Under the pieces are notes generated by a model. That model saw nothing but the letters and a program-made list of their open reading frames with translations. It had not been told where the DNA came from and searched no databases. This document shows, in pieces, positions 39,695 to 52,225 of a stretch of DNA of 64,000 nucleotides. Position 1 is the stretch's first letter. Each line of letters starts with the position of its first letter. A program made the translations under genes and the position numbers. The stretch spans positions 1-64,000 of the forward strand of contig JACPOY010000016.1 of NCBI GenBank assembly GCA_016191245.1, written 5' to 3'. The stretch is from Gammaproteobacteria bacterium (lineage in GTDB: Bacteria > Pseudomonadota > Gammaproteobacteria > Berkiellales > Berkiellaceae).

Positions 39695-40603
39695 ATGTCA
39701 AAAGTTATTGTATTGCAGTTAGATTCTTTAGTAGACGTTAAAATTCAAAGAAGCATTGATGCTTATGTTGCCGCAGGGATCAGTAAATTTTCAATTCTTT
39801 GGCATAGTTTGCCTTTGCCGAAATGGCTACAAGGCGGCAATTTACTGCGTTCTATCGATCGTTTTGGAATAGGTGATATCACTCCGGGCGAATTTAGAAA
39901 AGAAATCGCTGCTATTTTATCTTCAGTTTCAATACCGAGCGCACAGTTGGACAAAGCCTGGAATGCGCAGTGCGTGGTAACGGCGAAAACCAAAGAAGCA
40001 TTTACCAATATTGAAAGTTTAGAAAAAGCAGGCTACACCGTCTATGTGATAAGCGGCACCAATCCGTTGCATAAATTACATATTGAAGAACAATATGGTA
40101 AAAAAATTCCAGGGATCCATGTTTTTTCCTATGAAAAAGGAAGGCTTGGTAAAGATTTATTCGAAAATTTTGTTTTAAACACGCTTAGGATAGAACACGC
40201 TGATTTAGAAGCCGAAGATATTATATGGCTAGCAAAACAACCTGAAGATCCACATCCTGGATTTGGAACATTGGGATGGTTGCTCTCCCCAATTCAAAAA
40301 TTATTCTTTCATAAATCTGAACAAGAATATGCCGATCTTGCGCGATTAGAGCAAAAAACGGGATTATTTACTTTAATGACGCAACGACAAAACGATAAAC
40401 AAATTTTGCAACCTTTAATGACAAAATTGCGAGCATTAAGCCAGGAAAGGGGTGAAGATTATGTTCGCCCAGAACCAAGAGCTATTTTGCATCAAAGACA
40501 AAATAGCGCGCGCACACCAAATGGCCCACCATCATCAACAACCAGAACACCAAATAAATCACCAAACAAGATGACGGCAGGGCATATCAAAAAGATACAT
40601 TAG
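39695..40603 (+). CDS. Orphan protein with a degenerate HAD-like fold and disordered tail
   Basis: The 302-residue protein is not confidently assignable. The N-terminal part recalls a HAD hydrolase: a hydrophobic strand (VIVLQLDSLVDV, residues 4-15), a cap-like region (GIGDITPGEFRKEI) and a motif-II-like strand ending in Ser (GYTVYVISGTNPLH, about 108-121). The motif I DxDGT signature is absent and no clear acidic motif IV is seen, so catalytic activity is doubtful. The last 55 residues are Pro/Asn/Thr/Lys-rich and probably disordered. GGAATGAG lies before the ATG. It sits between parB and atpI, which are usually adjacent in relatives. Confidence 0.75.
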   Translation: MSKVIVLQLDSLVDVKIQRSIDAYVAAGISKFSILWHSLPLPKWLQGGNLLRSIDRFGIGDITPGEFRKEIAAILSSVSIPSAQLDKAWNAQCVVTAKTKEAFTNIESLEKAGYTVYVISGTNPLHKLHIEEQYGKKIPGIHVFSYEKGRLGKDLFENFVLNTLRIEHADLEAEDIIWLAKQPEDPHPGFGTLGWLLSPIQKLFFHKSEQEYADLARLEQKTGLFTLMTQRQNDKQILQPLMTKLRALSQERGEDYVRPEPRAILHQRQNSARTPNGPPSSTTRTPNKSPNKMTAGHIKKIH

Positions 40604-40673
40604 AGAATATATTGGTTGATTAGTTAACTTTAATGTATTTGTTGTATAAGCCAGAAACCCCTCTGTCTTATTG

Positions 40674-40702
40674 TTGATTAAAATCTGAGCACTCAGTATA
40701 CT
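40674..40702 (+). promoter_or_regulatory. Sigma70 promoter of the atp operon
   Basis: A -35 TTGATT (40674-40679), an exact 17-bp spacer and a -10 TATACT (40697-40702) are followed by a GCGCGC discriminator. It lies about 40 bases before the atpI start codon chosen here. Confidence 0.75.
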
Positions 40703-40740
40703 TTGCGCGCTTGTCAAGACATCTCTGGGTACCAAGTTTA

Positions 40741-41139
40741 ATGAAATATAGTTTAACGAAGAACGAGGCGCTAGGAGTTGTAACTGCTCAGATTGTCGGC
40801 ACCCTATCTTTTTTTCCTATCATCTATATGTTGGGAGGGGGTAAAATGGCAGGCTCCTTTATGATGGGTGGTCTAATAAGTTTCTTGCCAAACTGCTATG
40901 TTTATCGACGGGTGTTCACTCATTTTGGTGCGCGTCAAGCAGAGAAAATGTTAAAAGCGCTTTATCGGGGCGAAGCGATGAAGCTGATTTTTACTGCTTG
41001 TGGGTTTGCGGGGGCGTTTTCAATTCCTTGGACGCAGCCCTTAGGGGTGTTTTTAGGATATATTTTTTCACTAGGGATGTTTTTTTGGGCGCCGCTAGTG
41101 ATGGCGTTAATGCATAAAAACAACAAAGTAACTACATAA
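40741..41139 (+). CDS. atpI: F0F1 ATP synthase assembly protein AtpI
   Basis: AtpI is a small membrane protein that assists c-ring assembly. From ATG 40741 the protein has 132 residues. The TTG ten codons earlier lies only a few bases after the predicted transcription start and is unlikely. It has four hydrophobic segments and the family's GGLISFLPNCYVYRRVF stretch followed by a basic loop (RQAEKMLKALYRGEAMK). It heads the atp operon. Confidence 0.9.
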   Translation: MKYSLTKNEALGVVTAQIVGTLSFFPIIYMLGGGKMAGSFMMGGLISFLPNCYVYRRVFTHFGARQAEKMLKALYRGEAMKLIFTACGFAGAFSIPWTQPLGVFLGYIFSLGMFFWAPLVMALMHKNNKVTT

Positions 41140-41154
41140 ATACTATACATTTAG

Positions 41155-41943
<789 letters not shown>

Positions 41944-41964
41944 GAACAAGTTATTTTAGTTTAA

Positions 41965-42282
<318 letters not shown>

Positions 42283-42304
42283 TTTCTCATTCAGGAGTTA
42301 TGTT

Positions 42305-42775
42305 GTGAATATTAATGTCACCCTTTTCGGTCAGATGATAACGTTTTTGCTCTTCGTGATATTTACTAAGAAGTTTGTTTGGCCTCCAATAATCAAAGCA
42401 TTAAAAGAGCGCCAAGGTAAAATTGCGGACGGTTTAGCTGCGGCTGAGCGCGGACACCACGAGCTTGCTAAAGCACAAGAGCAAATTGCTTTAGAATTAA
42501 AGCAAACAAAAGAATCGGCCAGCAATATTATCGTTGAAGCGAAAAAGCAAGCCGATAGTATTGTTGATGCTTCGCGCCAGCAAGCTCACGAAGAAGGGGT
42601 GAGAATTATTCAACAAGCCCACTCTGAAATCGAGCATATGATTGCGCAAGCAAAAGAAGATCTGCGAAAACAAGTAGCAACAATCGCCTTGTTGGGCGCT
42701 GAGAAAGTGCTTGCGCGTAGTATTGATGCAAAGGCTCATCAAGATTTGCTGGATAAACTGGCGCAGGAAATATAA
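42305..42775 (+). CDS. atpF: ATP synthase F0 subunit b
   Basis: The 156-residue protein, the same length as in E. coli, has one N-terminal membrane helix ([19 protein letters not shown]) and a long charged helix that forms the peripheral stalk. It starts at GTG 42305 with AGGAG upstream. It is followed after two bases by atpH. Confidence 0.97.
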   Translation: MNINVTLFGQMITFLLFVIFTKKFVWPPIIKALKERQGKIADGLAAAERGHHELAKAQEQIALELKQTKESASNIIVEAKKQADSIVDASRQQAHEEGVRIIQQAHSEIEHMIAQAKEDLRKQVATIALLGAEKVLARSIDAKAHQDLLDKLAQEI

Positions 42776-42777
42776 AG

Positions 42778-43335
42778 ATGTCGCGAAATCGTGTTATTGC
42801 GCGCCCCTATGCAAAAGCCATATTTGAGCTAGCACGTTCGGAAAAAACTTTTTCCTTGTGGTCTCAAATGTTGTCGCTTGCTGCCAGTGCATCGATGGAT
42901 AAAAGTGTTCAGGAATTAATTAAAAACCCTAAATTTACGACAAGCCAAGTTATTACGCTTTTTGTAGATATAGGGAAAGACCTGTTTACACCGCAGATGC
43001 ACAGCTTGCTTTGGACATTGGCAAAATTTAAACGTTTAGGTGGGTTGCCTGAAATTGCTTCTTTATATGAAGAGCTACGTGCAGAGGCTGAGCGTGTTGT
43101 TTCTGTTGAATTGGTTTCAGCTTTTCCTTTAGAAAAAAGTGAACAACAACGTTTTGTTGATGTTTTGAAGCATCGGACAAATTGTGATATTGCCCTTGAA
43201 AATATAGTTGATGAATCTATTTTGGGTGGAGCAATTCTTCGCGCGGGGGACCTGGTTATAGATGGTTCGATCCGTGGGCGGCTCGCTAAACTTGGCGAGT
43301 CTGTGGGTATTCTTGATAGCAAACGAGAACTATAG
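42778..43335 (+). CDS. atpH: ATP synthase F1 subunit delta
   Basis: The 185-residue protein (E. coli 177) starts [14 protein letters not shown] and ends with the [21 protein letters not shown] signature of OSCP/delta subunits. It links F1 to the b-subunit stalk. It is tightly packed between atpF and atpA. Confidence 0.97.
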   Translation: MSRNRVIARPYAKAIFELARSEKTFSLWSQMLSLAASASMDKSVQELIKNPKFTTSQVITLFVDIGKDLFTPQMHSLLWTLAKFKRLGGLPEIASLYEELRAEAERVVSVELVSAFPLEKSEQQRFVDVLKHRTNCDIALENIVDESILGGAILRAGDLVIDGSIRGRLAKLGESVGILDSKREL

Positions 43336-43337
43336 AT

Positions 43338-44876
43338 ATGCGACTTAATCCTTCAGAAATCAGTGAACTTATCAAACAACGTATTGAAAAAACGGATGTT
43401 GATGCTAAATCCCGTACCGTCGGCACGATCATTAGCGTGGGCGATGGTATTGTTCGTATCTATGGCCTCAACGATGCCATGCAGGGAGAAATGCTTAAAT
43501 TTCCTGGGGATGTTTATGGCATGGCGCTCAATTTAGAGCGTGACTCTGTTGGTGCGGTGGTGTTGGGACCTTGTGAGCATTTAGAAGAAGGTCAAACAGT
43601 AGAATGCACAGGGCGTATTTTAGAAGTCCCTGTGGGTGAAGCATTATTAGGGCGCGTTGTTGATGCACTTGGACGTCCGATTGATGGTAAAGGTGACATT
43701 CAAGCAACAGAAACTTCACCTGTTGAAAAAGTAGCTCCAGGCGTTATCGAAAGACAATCCGTAAGCCAGCCTATTCAAACGGGCTTAAAGGCAATTGACG
43801 CCATGGTTCCGGTGGGACGTGGTCAGCGTGAATTAATTATCGGCGATAGACAGACCGGTAAAACAGCCATTGCCATTGATACTATCATCAACCAAAAAAA
43901 TACCGGCGTGAAATGTATTTACGTTGCGATTGGTCAAAAAGCATCTTCCGTAGCCAACGTAGTAAGAAAATTAGAAGAATTTGGTGCGATGGCACACACT
44001 ATTGTGGTTGCAGCAACAGCGGCTGAAGCTGCGGCATTACAATTTATAGCCCCTTATTCTGGCTGTGCTATGGGCGAGTATTTCCGTGACCGCGGTCAAG
44101 ATGCATTAATTGTTTATGATGATTTGACCAAACAAGCTTGGGCTTATCGTCAAGTGTCCTTGTTATTACGTCGTCCACCAGGTCGTGAAGCATATCCAGG
44201 GGACGTCTTTTACTTGCATTCTCGTTTACTTGAGCGTGCAGCGCGTGTGAATGCTGAGTATGTTGAGAAATTTACTAAGGGCGCAGTGAAAGGTAAAACA
44301 GGTTCATTAACAGCTCTTCCAATTATTGAAACCCAAGCAGGTGACGTATCTGCATTCGTTCCTACCAACGTTATCTCGATTACAGACGGTCAGATATTTT
44401 TAGAAAGTGACTTGTTTAATGCCGGTATTCGTCCTGCTATTAACGCCGGTCTTTCCGTCTCTCGTGTTGGTGGTGCAGCTCAAACCAAGATTATTAAAAA
44501 ACTTGGGGGTGGTGTTCGTTTGGCGCTTGCTCAATATCGTGAACTTGCAGCATTTGCACAGTTTGCTTCCGATCTTGATGAAGCCACGCGTAAACAACTT
44601 GAACGTGGTCAACGCGTGATGGAATCAATGAAGCAAAAGCAATATTCCCCATTAAGCGTTGCAGAGATGGCGGTGGTTTTATATGCCGCAGATAAAGGTT
44701 TCTTGGATGATGTGGCGCTCAATAAAGTCGTTGATTTTGAGCATAGTTTGTTGTTCCACATCAACAACCAACATAAAGATCTCTTAGCTGAGATTAACAG
44801 AGCTGGTGATTATAACGATAAGATAGAACAGCAGTTACATGCGGCGTTAGAGCAGTTCAAAAAGTCGTATATTTGA
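43338..44876 (+). CDS. atpA: ATP synthase F1 subunit alpha
   Basis: The 512-residue protein is the non-catalytic nucleotide-binding subunit. It has the N-terminal [15 protein letters not shown], Walker A GDRQTGKT (about 169-176) and the [14 protein letters not shown] signature. Its size equals E. coli AtpA (513) within one residue. It begins two bases after atpH. Confidence 0.99.
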   Translation: MRLNPSEISELIKQRIEKTDVDAKSRTVGTIISVGDGIVRIYGLNDAMQGEMLKFPGDVYGMALNLERDSVGAVVLGPCEHLEEGQTVECTGRILEVPVGEALLGRVVDALGRPIDGKGDIQATETSPVEKVAPGVIERQSVSQPIQTGLKAIDAMVPVGRGQRELIIGDRQTGKTAIAIDTIINQKNTGVKCIYVAIGQKASSVANVVRKLEEFGAMAHTIVVAATAAEAAALQFIAPYSGCAMGEYFRDRGQDALIVYDDLTKQAWAYRQVSLLLRRPPGREAYPGDVFYLHSRLLERAARVNAEYVEKFTKGAVKGKTGSLTALPIIETQAGDVSAFVPTNVISITDGQIFLESDLFNAGIRPAINAGLSVSRVGGAAQTKIIKKLGGGVRLALAQYRELAAFAQFASDLDEATRKQLERGQRVMESMKQKQYSPLSVAEMAVVLYAADKGFLDDVALNKVVDFEHSLLFHINNQHKDLLAEINRAGDYNDKIEQQLHAALEQFKKSYI

Positions 44877-44903
44877 TAACGTTTACGATAAAAAAGGCTA
44901 GAA

Positions 44904-45773
44904 ATGTCAGGCGCAAAAGAAATACGTTCGAAAATAAAGGGCGTTAAAAACACGCAAAAAATAACGCGCGCGATGCAAATGGTGGCGGCAAGTAAGATGC
45001 GCAAAGCACAAGCCAGAATGTTTGCTTCTCGCCCCTATTGGGAGCGGATTAAAAACGTCATACAGCACTTAAGCGAGAGCGATCCTGAATATCGTCACCC
45101 TTACTTATTGCCACGTACACCAAAACGGATAGGAATAGTTGTCGTCTCAAGTGATCGTGGATTGTGTGGTGGTTTAAATACAAACATGTTTCGCCATTTG
45201 ATTGGGCAGCTTCAAACATGGGAACAAGAAGGAAAAGAAGTTGTCTTTGCAGCAATAGGCTCTAAAGCTGAACTCTTTTTGCGTCGAGTGGGAGGTAAAA
45301 TTATTGCCTCTACCAGCCATTTGGGAGATTCTCCTAGTGTTGCCGACATGATTGGTCCTGTTGGTGTGATGCTCAAAGCCTATGACGAAAACGAATTGGA
45401 TGCTTTGTATATCTGTTATAACAAATTTATTAATACGATGAGCCAAAAAGTCGTCGTTGATAAGTTGCTCCCCATTGCCGAAGAGCAAGTTGTTCAAAGC
45501 GACAAGCCTCGAGCACATTGGGATTATATCTATGAACCTGATGCAAAAGAATTATTGGATATGTTGCTAATCCGATATATCGAATCTCAAGTTTATCATG
45601 CAACAGTTGAAAACTTTGCTTGTGAGCAGGCTTCGCGAATGGTTGCCATGCAAAGCGCCTCAGATAATGCGGGCGAATTTATTGACGGCCTTCAACTGGC
45701 TTATAACAAAGCTAGACAGGCAGCGATTACGCGAGAGTTGGCAGAAATTGTTGGTGGCGCAGCCGCCGTTTAA
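44904..45773 (+). CDS. atpG: ATP synthase F1 subunit gamma
   Basis: The 289-residue central-stalk subunit starts with [20 protein letters not shown] (residues 4-23) and has [13 protein letters not shown]. It ends with the helical [20 protein letters not shown] and [14 protein letters not shown]. It is followed by a 76-base gap containing a perfect-stem hairpin before atpD. Confidence 0.98.
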   Translation: MSGAKEIRSKIKGVKNTQKITRAMQMVAASKMRKAQARMFASRPYWERIKNVIQHLSESDPEYRHPYLLPRTPKRIGIVVVSSDRGLCGGLNTNMFRHLIGQLQTWEQEGKEVVFAAIGSKAELFLRRVGGKIIASTSHLGDSPSVADMIGPVGVMLKAYDENELDALYICYNKFINTMSQKVVVDKLLPIAEEQVVQSDKPRAHWDYIYEPDAKELLDMLLIRYIESQVYHATVENFACEQASRMVAMQSASDNAGEFIDGLQLAYNKARQAAITRELAEIVGGAAAV

Positions 45774-45795
45774 GAAAGAATGAATTTTCATATAT

Positions 45796-45827
45796 CCTCT
45801 TTGTTGGTGAAGCTTTCCACAAAGAGG
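45796..45827 (+). other. Intercistronic hairpin between atpG and atpD
   Basis: CCTCTTTGTTGG (45796-45807) pairs with CCACAAAGAGG (45817-45827), with one bulged T and a nine-base loop. No T-run follows, so it does not look like a terminator. It may be an RNA-processing or stability element in the operon transcript. Confidence 0.5.
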
Positions 45828-45843
45828 CCTTAAGATAGGATAA

Positions 45844-47265
<1,422 letters not shown>

Positions 47266-47277
47266 AAGAGAAAAATA

Positions 47278-47712
47278 ATGAGTTCTTCCTCTTTATTGCA
47301 ATTAAATATCGTGAGCGCTGAAGCTGAAATTTTTACAGGCAAAGCGCAGCGCCTTTATGCAACAGGTCTGTTGGGTGAGCTTGAAGTCACCCCAGGACAT
47401 GCACCCTTGTTAACAGGATTGCTTCCAGGACCTGTGCGCATTAAAGATGCAGAAGGCAAAGAAGATGTTGTTTATGTCACTGGCGGTATTTTAGAAGTAC
47501 AGCCTTATGTGGTGACAATTTTGGCTGATACCGTTGTGCGTGCGCGTGATTTTAATGAAGCAGAAGCAGTGAAAGCAAAACAACAAGCAGAGCGCATGCT
47601 AAAAGATAATAAAGCAGGTGTTGATTACGCAAGAGCTCGCGCAGAACTGGTCAGAGCCGCCGGGTTATTGCGAGCTATTCGTGAAGCTAGAAAAAAAGGC
47701 AAAATGAAGTAG
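47278..47712 (+). CDS. atpC: ATP synthase F1 subunit epsilon
   Basis: The 144-residue protein has the beta-sandwich domain (LNIVSAEAEIFTGKAQRL, GELEVTPGHAPLLTGLLPGPV) and a C-terminal two-helix region that inhibits hydrolysis in related enzymes. It is the last gene of the atp operon; a strong terminator follows 29 bases after its stop. Confidence 0.98.
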   Translation: MSSSSLLQLNIVSAEAEIFTGKAQRLYATGLLGELEVTPGHAPLLTGLLPGPVRIKDAEGKEDVVYVTGGILEVQPYVVTILADTVVRARDFNEAEAVKAKQQAERMLKDNKAGVDYARARAELVRAAGLLRAIREARKKGKMK

Positions 47713-47742
47713 TTTCTAGGCGCTTAAAGAAGGTTAAGATGA

Positions 47743-47770
47743 AAAGGGCGGCCTCGGCCGCCCTTTTTGT
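47743..47770 (+). terminator. Rho-independent terminator of the atp operon
   Basis: AAAGGGCGGCC and GGCCGCCCTTT form an eleven-pair stem around a tiny loop, and the 3' arm runs into a T-run (TTTTTG). It is placed directly after atpC and before glmU. Confidence 0.9.
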
Positions 47771-47817
47771 TAGATAAAAATAAATGATGCAATCAACCAA
47801 TGATAAAGGTTAACGAC

Positions 47818-49188
47818 ATGGATTTAAGTATTGTCGTACTTGCCGCAGGGCAAGGAACAAGGATGAAGTCGACGCTCCCCAAGGTCATGCAAACCATTGC
47901 CGGTAAACCGATGTTGGCACATGTTGTCGATACAGCTAAATCGTTAGCGCCAAAGAAAATAATTATTGTTTATGGGCACGGTAAAGATATTCTCTTAAAA
48001 GCATTTCAAGATAAAGAATTAAGCTGGGTTGAACAAGCGGTACAAAATGGTACGGGTGATGCTGTAGCCAAAGCATTGCCAGCATTGTCAGCAAACGAAA
48101 GAGTAATTATTTTATATGGTGACGTTCCTTTAATTTCAAAAGAGACATTACAAAGAGTGTTACGTGAAACACCAAGTGATGCATTGGGCTTGATCACTGT
48201 CAACACAGATAATCCCCACGGCTTGGGGCGTATTGTCAAAGATCAACAAGGGAATGTTATCAAAATAGTTGAAGAAAAAGATGCAAGCGAAGTTGAACGC
48301 GCAATAAAAGAAGTCAATACGGGCATTTTTATCGTTCCTTCACAATATTTAAGTAAATGGATCCCTCTTTTAAATAACAACAATCAACAAAATGAATATT
48401 ATTTAACCGACATTGTGGCGCTTGCTGTCGAAGCTAAAGTAACAGTTGTGACGCATTCGCCCGATGATAAACATGAAATTTTGGGTATTAACGACAGAGC
48501 GCAACAAGCCAATATTGAGCGCATCTATCAGCAACAAATAGCTAAAAAATTGTTACACCAAGGCGTGATGATAAGCGATCCTCATCGCATCGATGTACGC
48601 GGTACCTTGCAAGCGCAAAGTGATGTTTTTATTGATATCAATGTTCTTTTCCAAGGAAATGTAGTGCTAGGAAAAGGCTGTCATATCGGCCCCAATTGCG
48701 TATTAATTAATTGCGAATTAGCAGAAAATGTCACCATCTTGGCCAATAGTTATATAGAAAATACCAAGATTGGGAATAATGTGCAGATTGGTCCTTTTGC
48801 CAGATTAAGGCCAGGGACATTATTAAAAGATGACGCAAAAATTGGAAATTTTGTTGAAGTAAAAAACGCAACGATTGGCAAAGGATCAAAGATTAGCCAT
48901 TTAAGCTATATCGGAGATGCTTTGGTGGGAGAGGACGTTAACATTGGAGCCGGGACTATCACCTGTAATTATGATGGCGCCAATAAACATCAAACCATTA
49001 TTGAAGATGATGTGATGATAGGTTCTGATACCCAATTGATTGCCCCTATTCGAGTTGGAAAAGGTGCAACCATTGGGGCGGGTTCAACATTGAACAAAGA
49101 TGTACCCGCAAATCAACTGACAGTGACACAACAACTGAATCAACGTAGTAAAGCTTGGGATAGACCCCAAAAAACTCCAAAACAATAA
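47818..49188 (+). CDS. glmU: Bifunctional GlcN-1-P acetyltransferase / UDP-GlcNAc pyrophosphorylase
   Basis: GlmU makes UDP-GlcNAc, the precursor of peptidoglycan and LPS. From ATG 47818 (AAAGG nine bases upstream) the protein has 456 residues, exactly as in E. coli. The ATG 18 bases earlier lacks a ribosome site. The N-terminal nucleotidyltransferase shows LAAGQGTRMKSTLPKVM. The C-terminal half is a left-handed beta-helix of hexapeptide repeats with the acetyltransferase block (GNFVEVKNATIG, GAGTITCNYDG). It is followed by glmS after ten bases. Confidence 0.98.
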   Translation: MDLSIVVLAAGQGTRMKSTLPKVMQTIAGKPMLAHVVDTAKSLAPKKIIIVYGHGKDILLKAFQDKELSWVEQAVQNGTGDAVAKALPALSANERVIILYGDVPLISKETLQRVLRETPSDALGLITVNTDNPHGLGRIVKDQQGNVIKIVEEKDASEVERAIKEVNTGIFIVPSQYLSKWIPLLNNNNQQNEYYLTDIVALAVEAKVTVVTHSPDDKHEILGINDRAQQANIERIYQQQIAKKLLHQGVMISDPHRIDVRGTLQAQSDVFIDINVLFQGNVVLGKGCHIGPNCVLINCELAENVTILANSYIENTKIGNNVQIGPFARLRPGTLLKDDAKIGNFVEVKNATIGKGSKISHLSYIGDALVGEDVNIGAGTITCNYDGANKHQTIIEDDVMIGSDTQLIAPIRVGKGATIGAGSTLNKDVPANQLTVTQQLNQRSKAWDRPQKTPKQ

Positions 49189-49198
49189 AGGACAATGT

Positions 49199-51031
49199 AT
49201 GTGTGGGATAACCGCAGCAATTGCACAAAGAGATATCTCTCCTATCTTACTAGAAGGATTAAAAAGGCTTGAATACCGTGGTTATGATTCAGCAGGCATG
49301 GCGGTATTAAATGAAAGCGGAAAATTAGAGCGCCTTCGGATCTGTGGAAAGGTCAATCAGTTATTACAAGCCCATGAGAAAGATCCTTTGTTAGGCAAAG
49401 TTGGAATTGCACACACAAGATGGGCAACACACGGTAAACCAAGCGAATCTAATGCACATCCGCATATGTTTCAAAATAAAATTGCGCTGGTACATAATGG
49501 TATTATAGAAAATTATCTGCATTTGCGACAAACCTTACAGCAGCGTCAAGTTCAATTTTACTCTGAAACAGATTCAGAAGTGATTGTGCAATGGATAGGT
49601 CAAGAACTTGAAAAATCAAAAAGTTTATTGCAAGCGATACAAGATACTGTCAGCGTTCTTCAAGGCGCTTATGCTTTGGTCGTTGTTTCACAGGCCACCC
49701 CAGATAGAATCATCGCCGCACGCCATGGTGCGCCACTTGTCATTGGTATTGGTGCCGGTGAAAATTTTGTGGCGTCCGATAGCTTGGCATTATTACCCTT
49801 TACTCAGGATTTCGTTGTTTTAGAAGATGGCGATGTTGCTGAAATTTTTCGAGATGGTTATGTCATTTATGATAGAGCCGGTAATCAAGTTGAACGTCGA
49901 TTGCGAAAAATTGCCCTCACAGTGCAAAGCACGGATAGAGGGAAATATAGACATTACATGCAAAAAGAAATATTTGAGCAACCCGAAGCCATTCGTTCGG
50001 CACTTTCTGGGCGTCTTCATGAAAATGATGTCCCAGATGCAATTTTTGGTGCTGGCGCTTCAGAAGTGTTTGATAAAACCAAAGCAGTACAAATTGTTGC
50101 TTGTGGTACCAGCTATCATGCAGGATTAGTTGCTAAATATTGGTTAGAACAAATAGTTGGTATTCCATGCCAAGTTGATGTTGCAAGTGAAATTCGATAC
50201 AAACGCGTGGTGGTTAATCCTGGTACGTTGTATGTCACGTTATCACAATCTGGCGAAACCGCAGATACATTAGCGGCAATCAGAGGAATTACTTCTGATA
50301 ATTATTGTGGCAAATTGGCTATCTGTAATGTTCCTGAAAGTTCTCTTGTCAGAGAAACAGAATTAGTTTTGTTAACCCATGCGGGTCCCGAAATTGGTGT
50401 TGCCTCGACCAAAGCATTTAGTACCCAACTCATTGCCTTATTAATGTTGGTGCAATGTTTAGGGAGACGTTTCGATGAACAGGAAACGATTCGACATCAA
50501 ATTGTGGCGTCCCTTCGTGCTTTACCTCAGCTGGTTGAGCAAGTATTACAATTAGATGGTGCCATTGCCAAATTAGCACAACGTTTTGATGGTAGAGAGC
50601 ATGCGCTTTATGTTGGTCGGGGGATTAATTATCCTATCGTGATGGAAGGCGCCTTAAAACTTAAAGAAATTTCTTATATTCATGCTGAAGCCTATCCAGC
50701 GGGTGAATTAAAGCATGGACCGCTCGCCTTGGTCGATAAACATATGCCAGTGGTTGCAATTGCTTCAATGGATCCTTTATTAGACAAATTAGTTTCAAAT
50801 CTGCAAGAAATTCGCGCCAGGCAAGGAGAGCTCATTGTGTTGGCCGAAAGAGGAACAAATTTGGTAACAAATAAAGACATGACTGTTATTGAGATCCCGC
50901 AAGTAGGAGAATTGCTTGCGCCAATCGCATTTTCAGTTTTACTGCAATTGTTGGCTTATCATGTTGCGGTGATGAAAGGCACTGATGTCGATCAACCGAG
51001 AAATTTAGCAAAATCAGTTACTGTAGAATAA
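49199..51031 (+). CDS. glmS: Glutamine-fructose-6-phosphate aminotransferase
   Basis: GlmS makes glucosamine-6-phosphate from fructose-6-phosphate and glutamine and feeds GlmU. The 610-residue protein begins MCGITAAIAQ with the N-terminal nucleophile Cys (Cys2 in the precursor). It has RLEYRGYDSAG, HTRWATHG, and two SIS sugar-isomerase domains (CGTSYHAGL, SQSGETADT, STKAFSTQ). It ends with the KSVTVE motif. It is coupled to glmU upstream and overlaps the next gene by one base. Confidence 0.98.
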   Translation: MCGITAAIAQRDISPILLEGLKRLEYRGYDSAGMAVLNESGKLERLRICGKVNQLLQAHEKDPLLGKVGIAHTRWATHGKPSESNAHPHMFQNKIALVHNGIIENYLHLRQTLQQRQVQFYSETDSEVIVQWIGQELEKSKSLLQAIQDTVSVLQGAYALVVVSQATPDRIIAARHGAPLVIGIGAGENFVASDSLALLPFTQDFVVLEDGDVAEIFRDGYVIYDRAGNQVERRLRKIALTVQSTDRGKYRHYMQKEIFEQPEAIRSALSGRLHENDVPDAIFGAGASEVFDKTKAVQIVACGTSYHAGLVAKYWLEQIVGIPCQVDVASEIRYKRVVVNPGTLYVTLSQSGETADTLAAIRGITSDNYCGKLAICNVPESSLVRETELVLLTHAGPEIGVASTKAFSTQLIALLMLVQCLGRRFDEQETIRHQIVASLRALPQLVEQVLQLDGAIAKLAQRFDGREHALYVGRGINYPIVMEGALKLKEISYIHAEAYPAGELKHGPLALVDKHMPVVAIASMDPLLDKLVSNLQEIRARQGELIVLAERGTNLVTNKDMTVIEIPQVGELLAPIAFSVLLQLLAYHVAVMKGTDVDQPRNLAKSVTVE

Positions 51032-51690
51032 TGTGTGGCCGTTTTGCTTTACATGCGAATGAAGACGAGATTGTTTCTCATTTTCATTTAAAACGCGGTT
51101 TTGTCATGAAATCGCGTTTTAATATCTCCCCTACACAAATAATACCAATAATTTGTGAGTGGCAAAGTCAAGTTGAATTTAGCCGCTTCGGGTTTATTCC
51201 ATCTTGGGCAAAAAGTCCGGATGGAAAAACCCCCGTGGGTCACATCAATGCACGCAAAGAGACATTAATCGAGAAACCCACTTTTCGTGATGCGTTTAAA
51301 AAGCAGCGTTGTTTGATTTTAGCATCAGGATATTATGAATGGCGGCTTTTAGCGGGTAAAAAACAGCCTTTTTATATCTTTGTAAAAAATATACCTCTCA
51401 TTGCTTTTGCGGGTATTTGGTCGTTTTGGCGCTCACCACAAGGTGAAAATATAAGAACTTGCGCCATTATTACCACGACTGCAGAGGGTGAATTACAAAA
51501 GTTACATGAACGCATGCCAATTATTATCTCTCCTCAACATTATCAAACTTGGTTAGCCAAGGAATATGATCCTGAAAATATAGCTCAAATTCTTGTCAAT
51601 CCTCAGCCAGATGCTTTTGGTTTTAAACCGGTAAGTTCTCGTATGAGCAATCCTCAATTTGAAGGAATTGAATGTATTCAATCACTTTAA
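51031..51690 (+). CDS. SRAP-family abasic-site-binding protein (YedK/HMCES-like)
   Basis: SRAP proteins crosslink to abasic sites in single-stranded DNA and shield them. The 219-residue protein has the catalytic Cys2 (MCGRFAL), NISPTQ, INARKET (Asn), ILASGYYEW (catalytic Glu) and LHERMPIII (His). All residues required by characterised SRAP enzymes are present. Its ATG overlaps the glmS stop (TAATG), so it is co-transcribed with glmUS. This partnership has no obvious functional reason. Confidence 0.92.
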   Translation: MCGRFALHANEDEIVSHFHLKRGFVMKSRFNISPTQIIPIICEWQSQVEFSRFGFIPSWAKSPDGKTPVGHINARKETLIEKPTFRDAFKKQRCLILASGYYEWRLLAGKKQPFYIFVKNIPLIAFAGIWSFWRSPQGENIRTCAIITTTAEGELQKLHERMPIIISPQHYQTWLAKEYDPENIAQILVNPQPDAFGFKPVSSRMSNPQFEGIECIQSL

Positions 51691-51712
51691 GGTGACTTTT
51701 CCTTAAAAGGGG

Positions 51713-51741
51713 TTTACTTGCTATAGTGCCGTTGGCATAAT
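51713..51741 (+). promoter_or_regulatory. Candidate sigma70 promoter of the HU-like gene
   Basis: TTTACT (51713-51718), a 17-bp spacer and CATAAT (51736-51741) form one plausible promoter. A second -10-like TATAAT lies at 51753-51758. Both are 60-80 bases before the start codon. Confidence 0.45.
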
Positions 51742-51816
51742 CGCCTGCGCAATATAATAACTTTAATTGATGAGTTAATGTAAACATCATCAAACAATTT
51801 TAAAATGGAGATATCA

Positions 51817-52221
51817 ATGGCAGCGTTACGCTCAAATTCGAAACCCGTCGCTCGTAAAAAAAGCGAAGAAGGTGTGGACTCTAAATTGTCATCACGTGTA
51901 AAGGCAATGAAAGATAAACAAACCCGCGTTGAAATCCTTCAGCATATTTCTGATCAAACCGGTTTAAAACGAGTCGAAGTTGAAGCTGTATTCACTGAGA
52001 TGGCTAAATTGGTAAAAGCCCATATGAAGAAGCAAGGCTCCGGTGAAATCATGATCCCTAAATTGGGATTAAAAATTCGTAAAGTACGTCGCAAGCCAAC
52101 CAAAAAGCGCGTGATGGTGAGCCCATTAACCGGCATGGAAGTTACCATTCCTCCTAAGCCCGCTCGTGATGATATCAAACTTGTTGCTTTAAAAGGTTTG
52201 AAAGAATCTTTAATCGGTTAA
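51817..52221 (+). CDS. HU-like DNA-binding protein
   Basis: From ATG 51817 (GGAG six bases before) the product is 134 residues. A basic, probably disordered N-terminus (about 1-30) precedes a bacterial histone-like HU/IHF fold: KQTRVEILQHISDQTGLKRVEVEAVFTEMAKL in several parts, then a beta-arm region with GSGEIMIPKLGLKIRKV. It is longer than canonical HU (90) and closer to the extended HU-related proteins found in Legionellales and other proteobacteria. It has its own promoter candidate and a strong terminator. It may act as a nucleoid protein; a specific role cannot be read from sequence. Confidence 0.88.
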   Translation: MAALRSNSKPVARKKSEEGVDSKLSSRVKAMKDKQTRVEILQHISDQTGLKRVEVEAVFTEMAKLVKAHMKKQGSGEIMIPKLGLKIRKVRRKPTKKRVMVSPLTGMEVTIPPKPARDDIKLVALKGLKESLIG

Positions 52222-52225
52222 TAGT

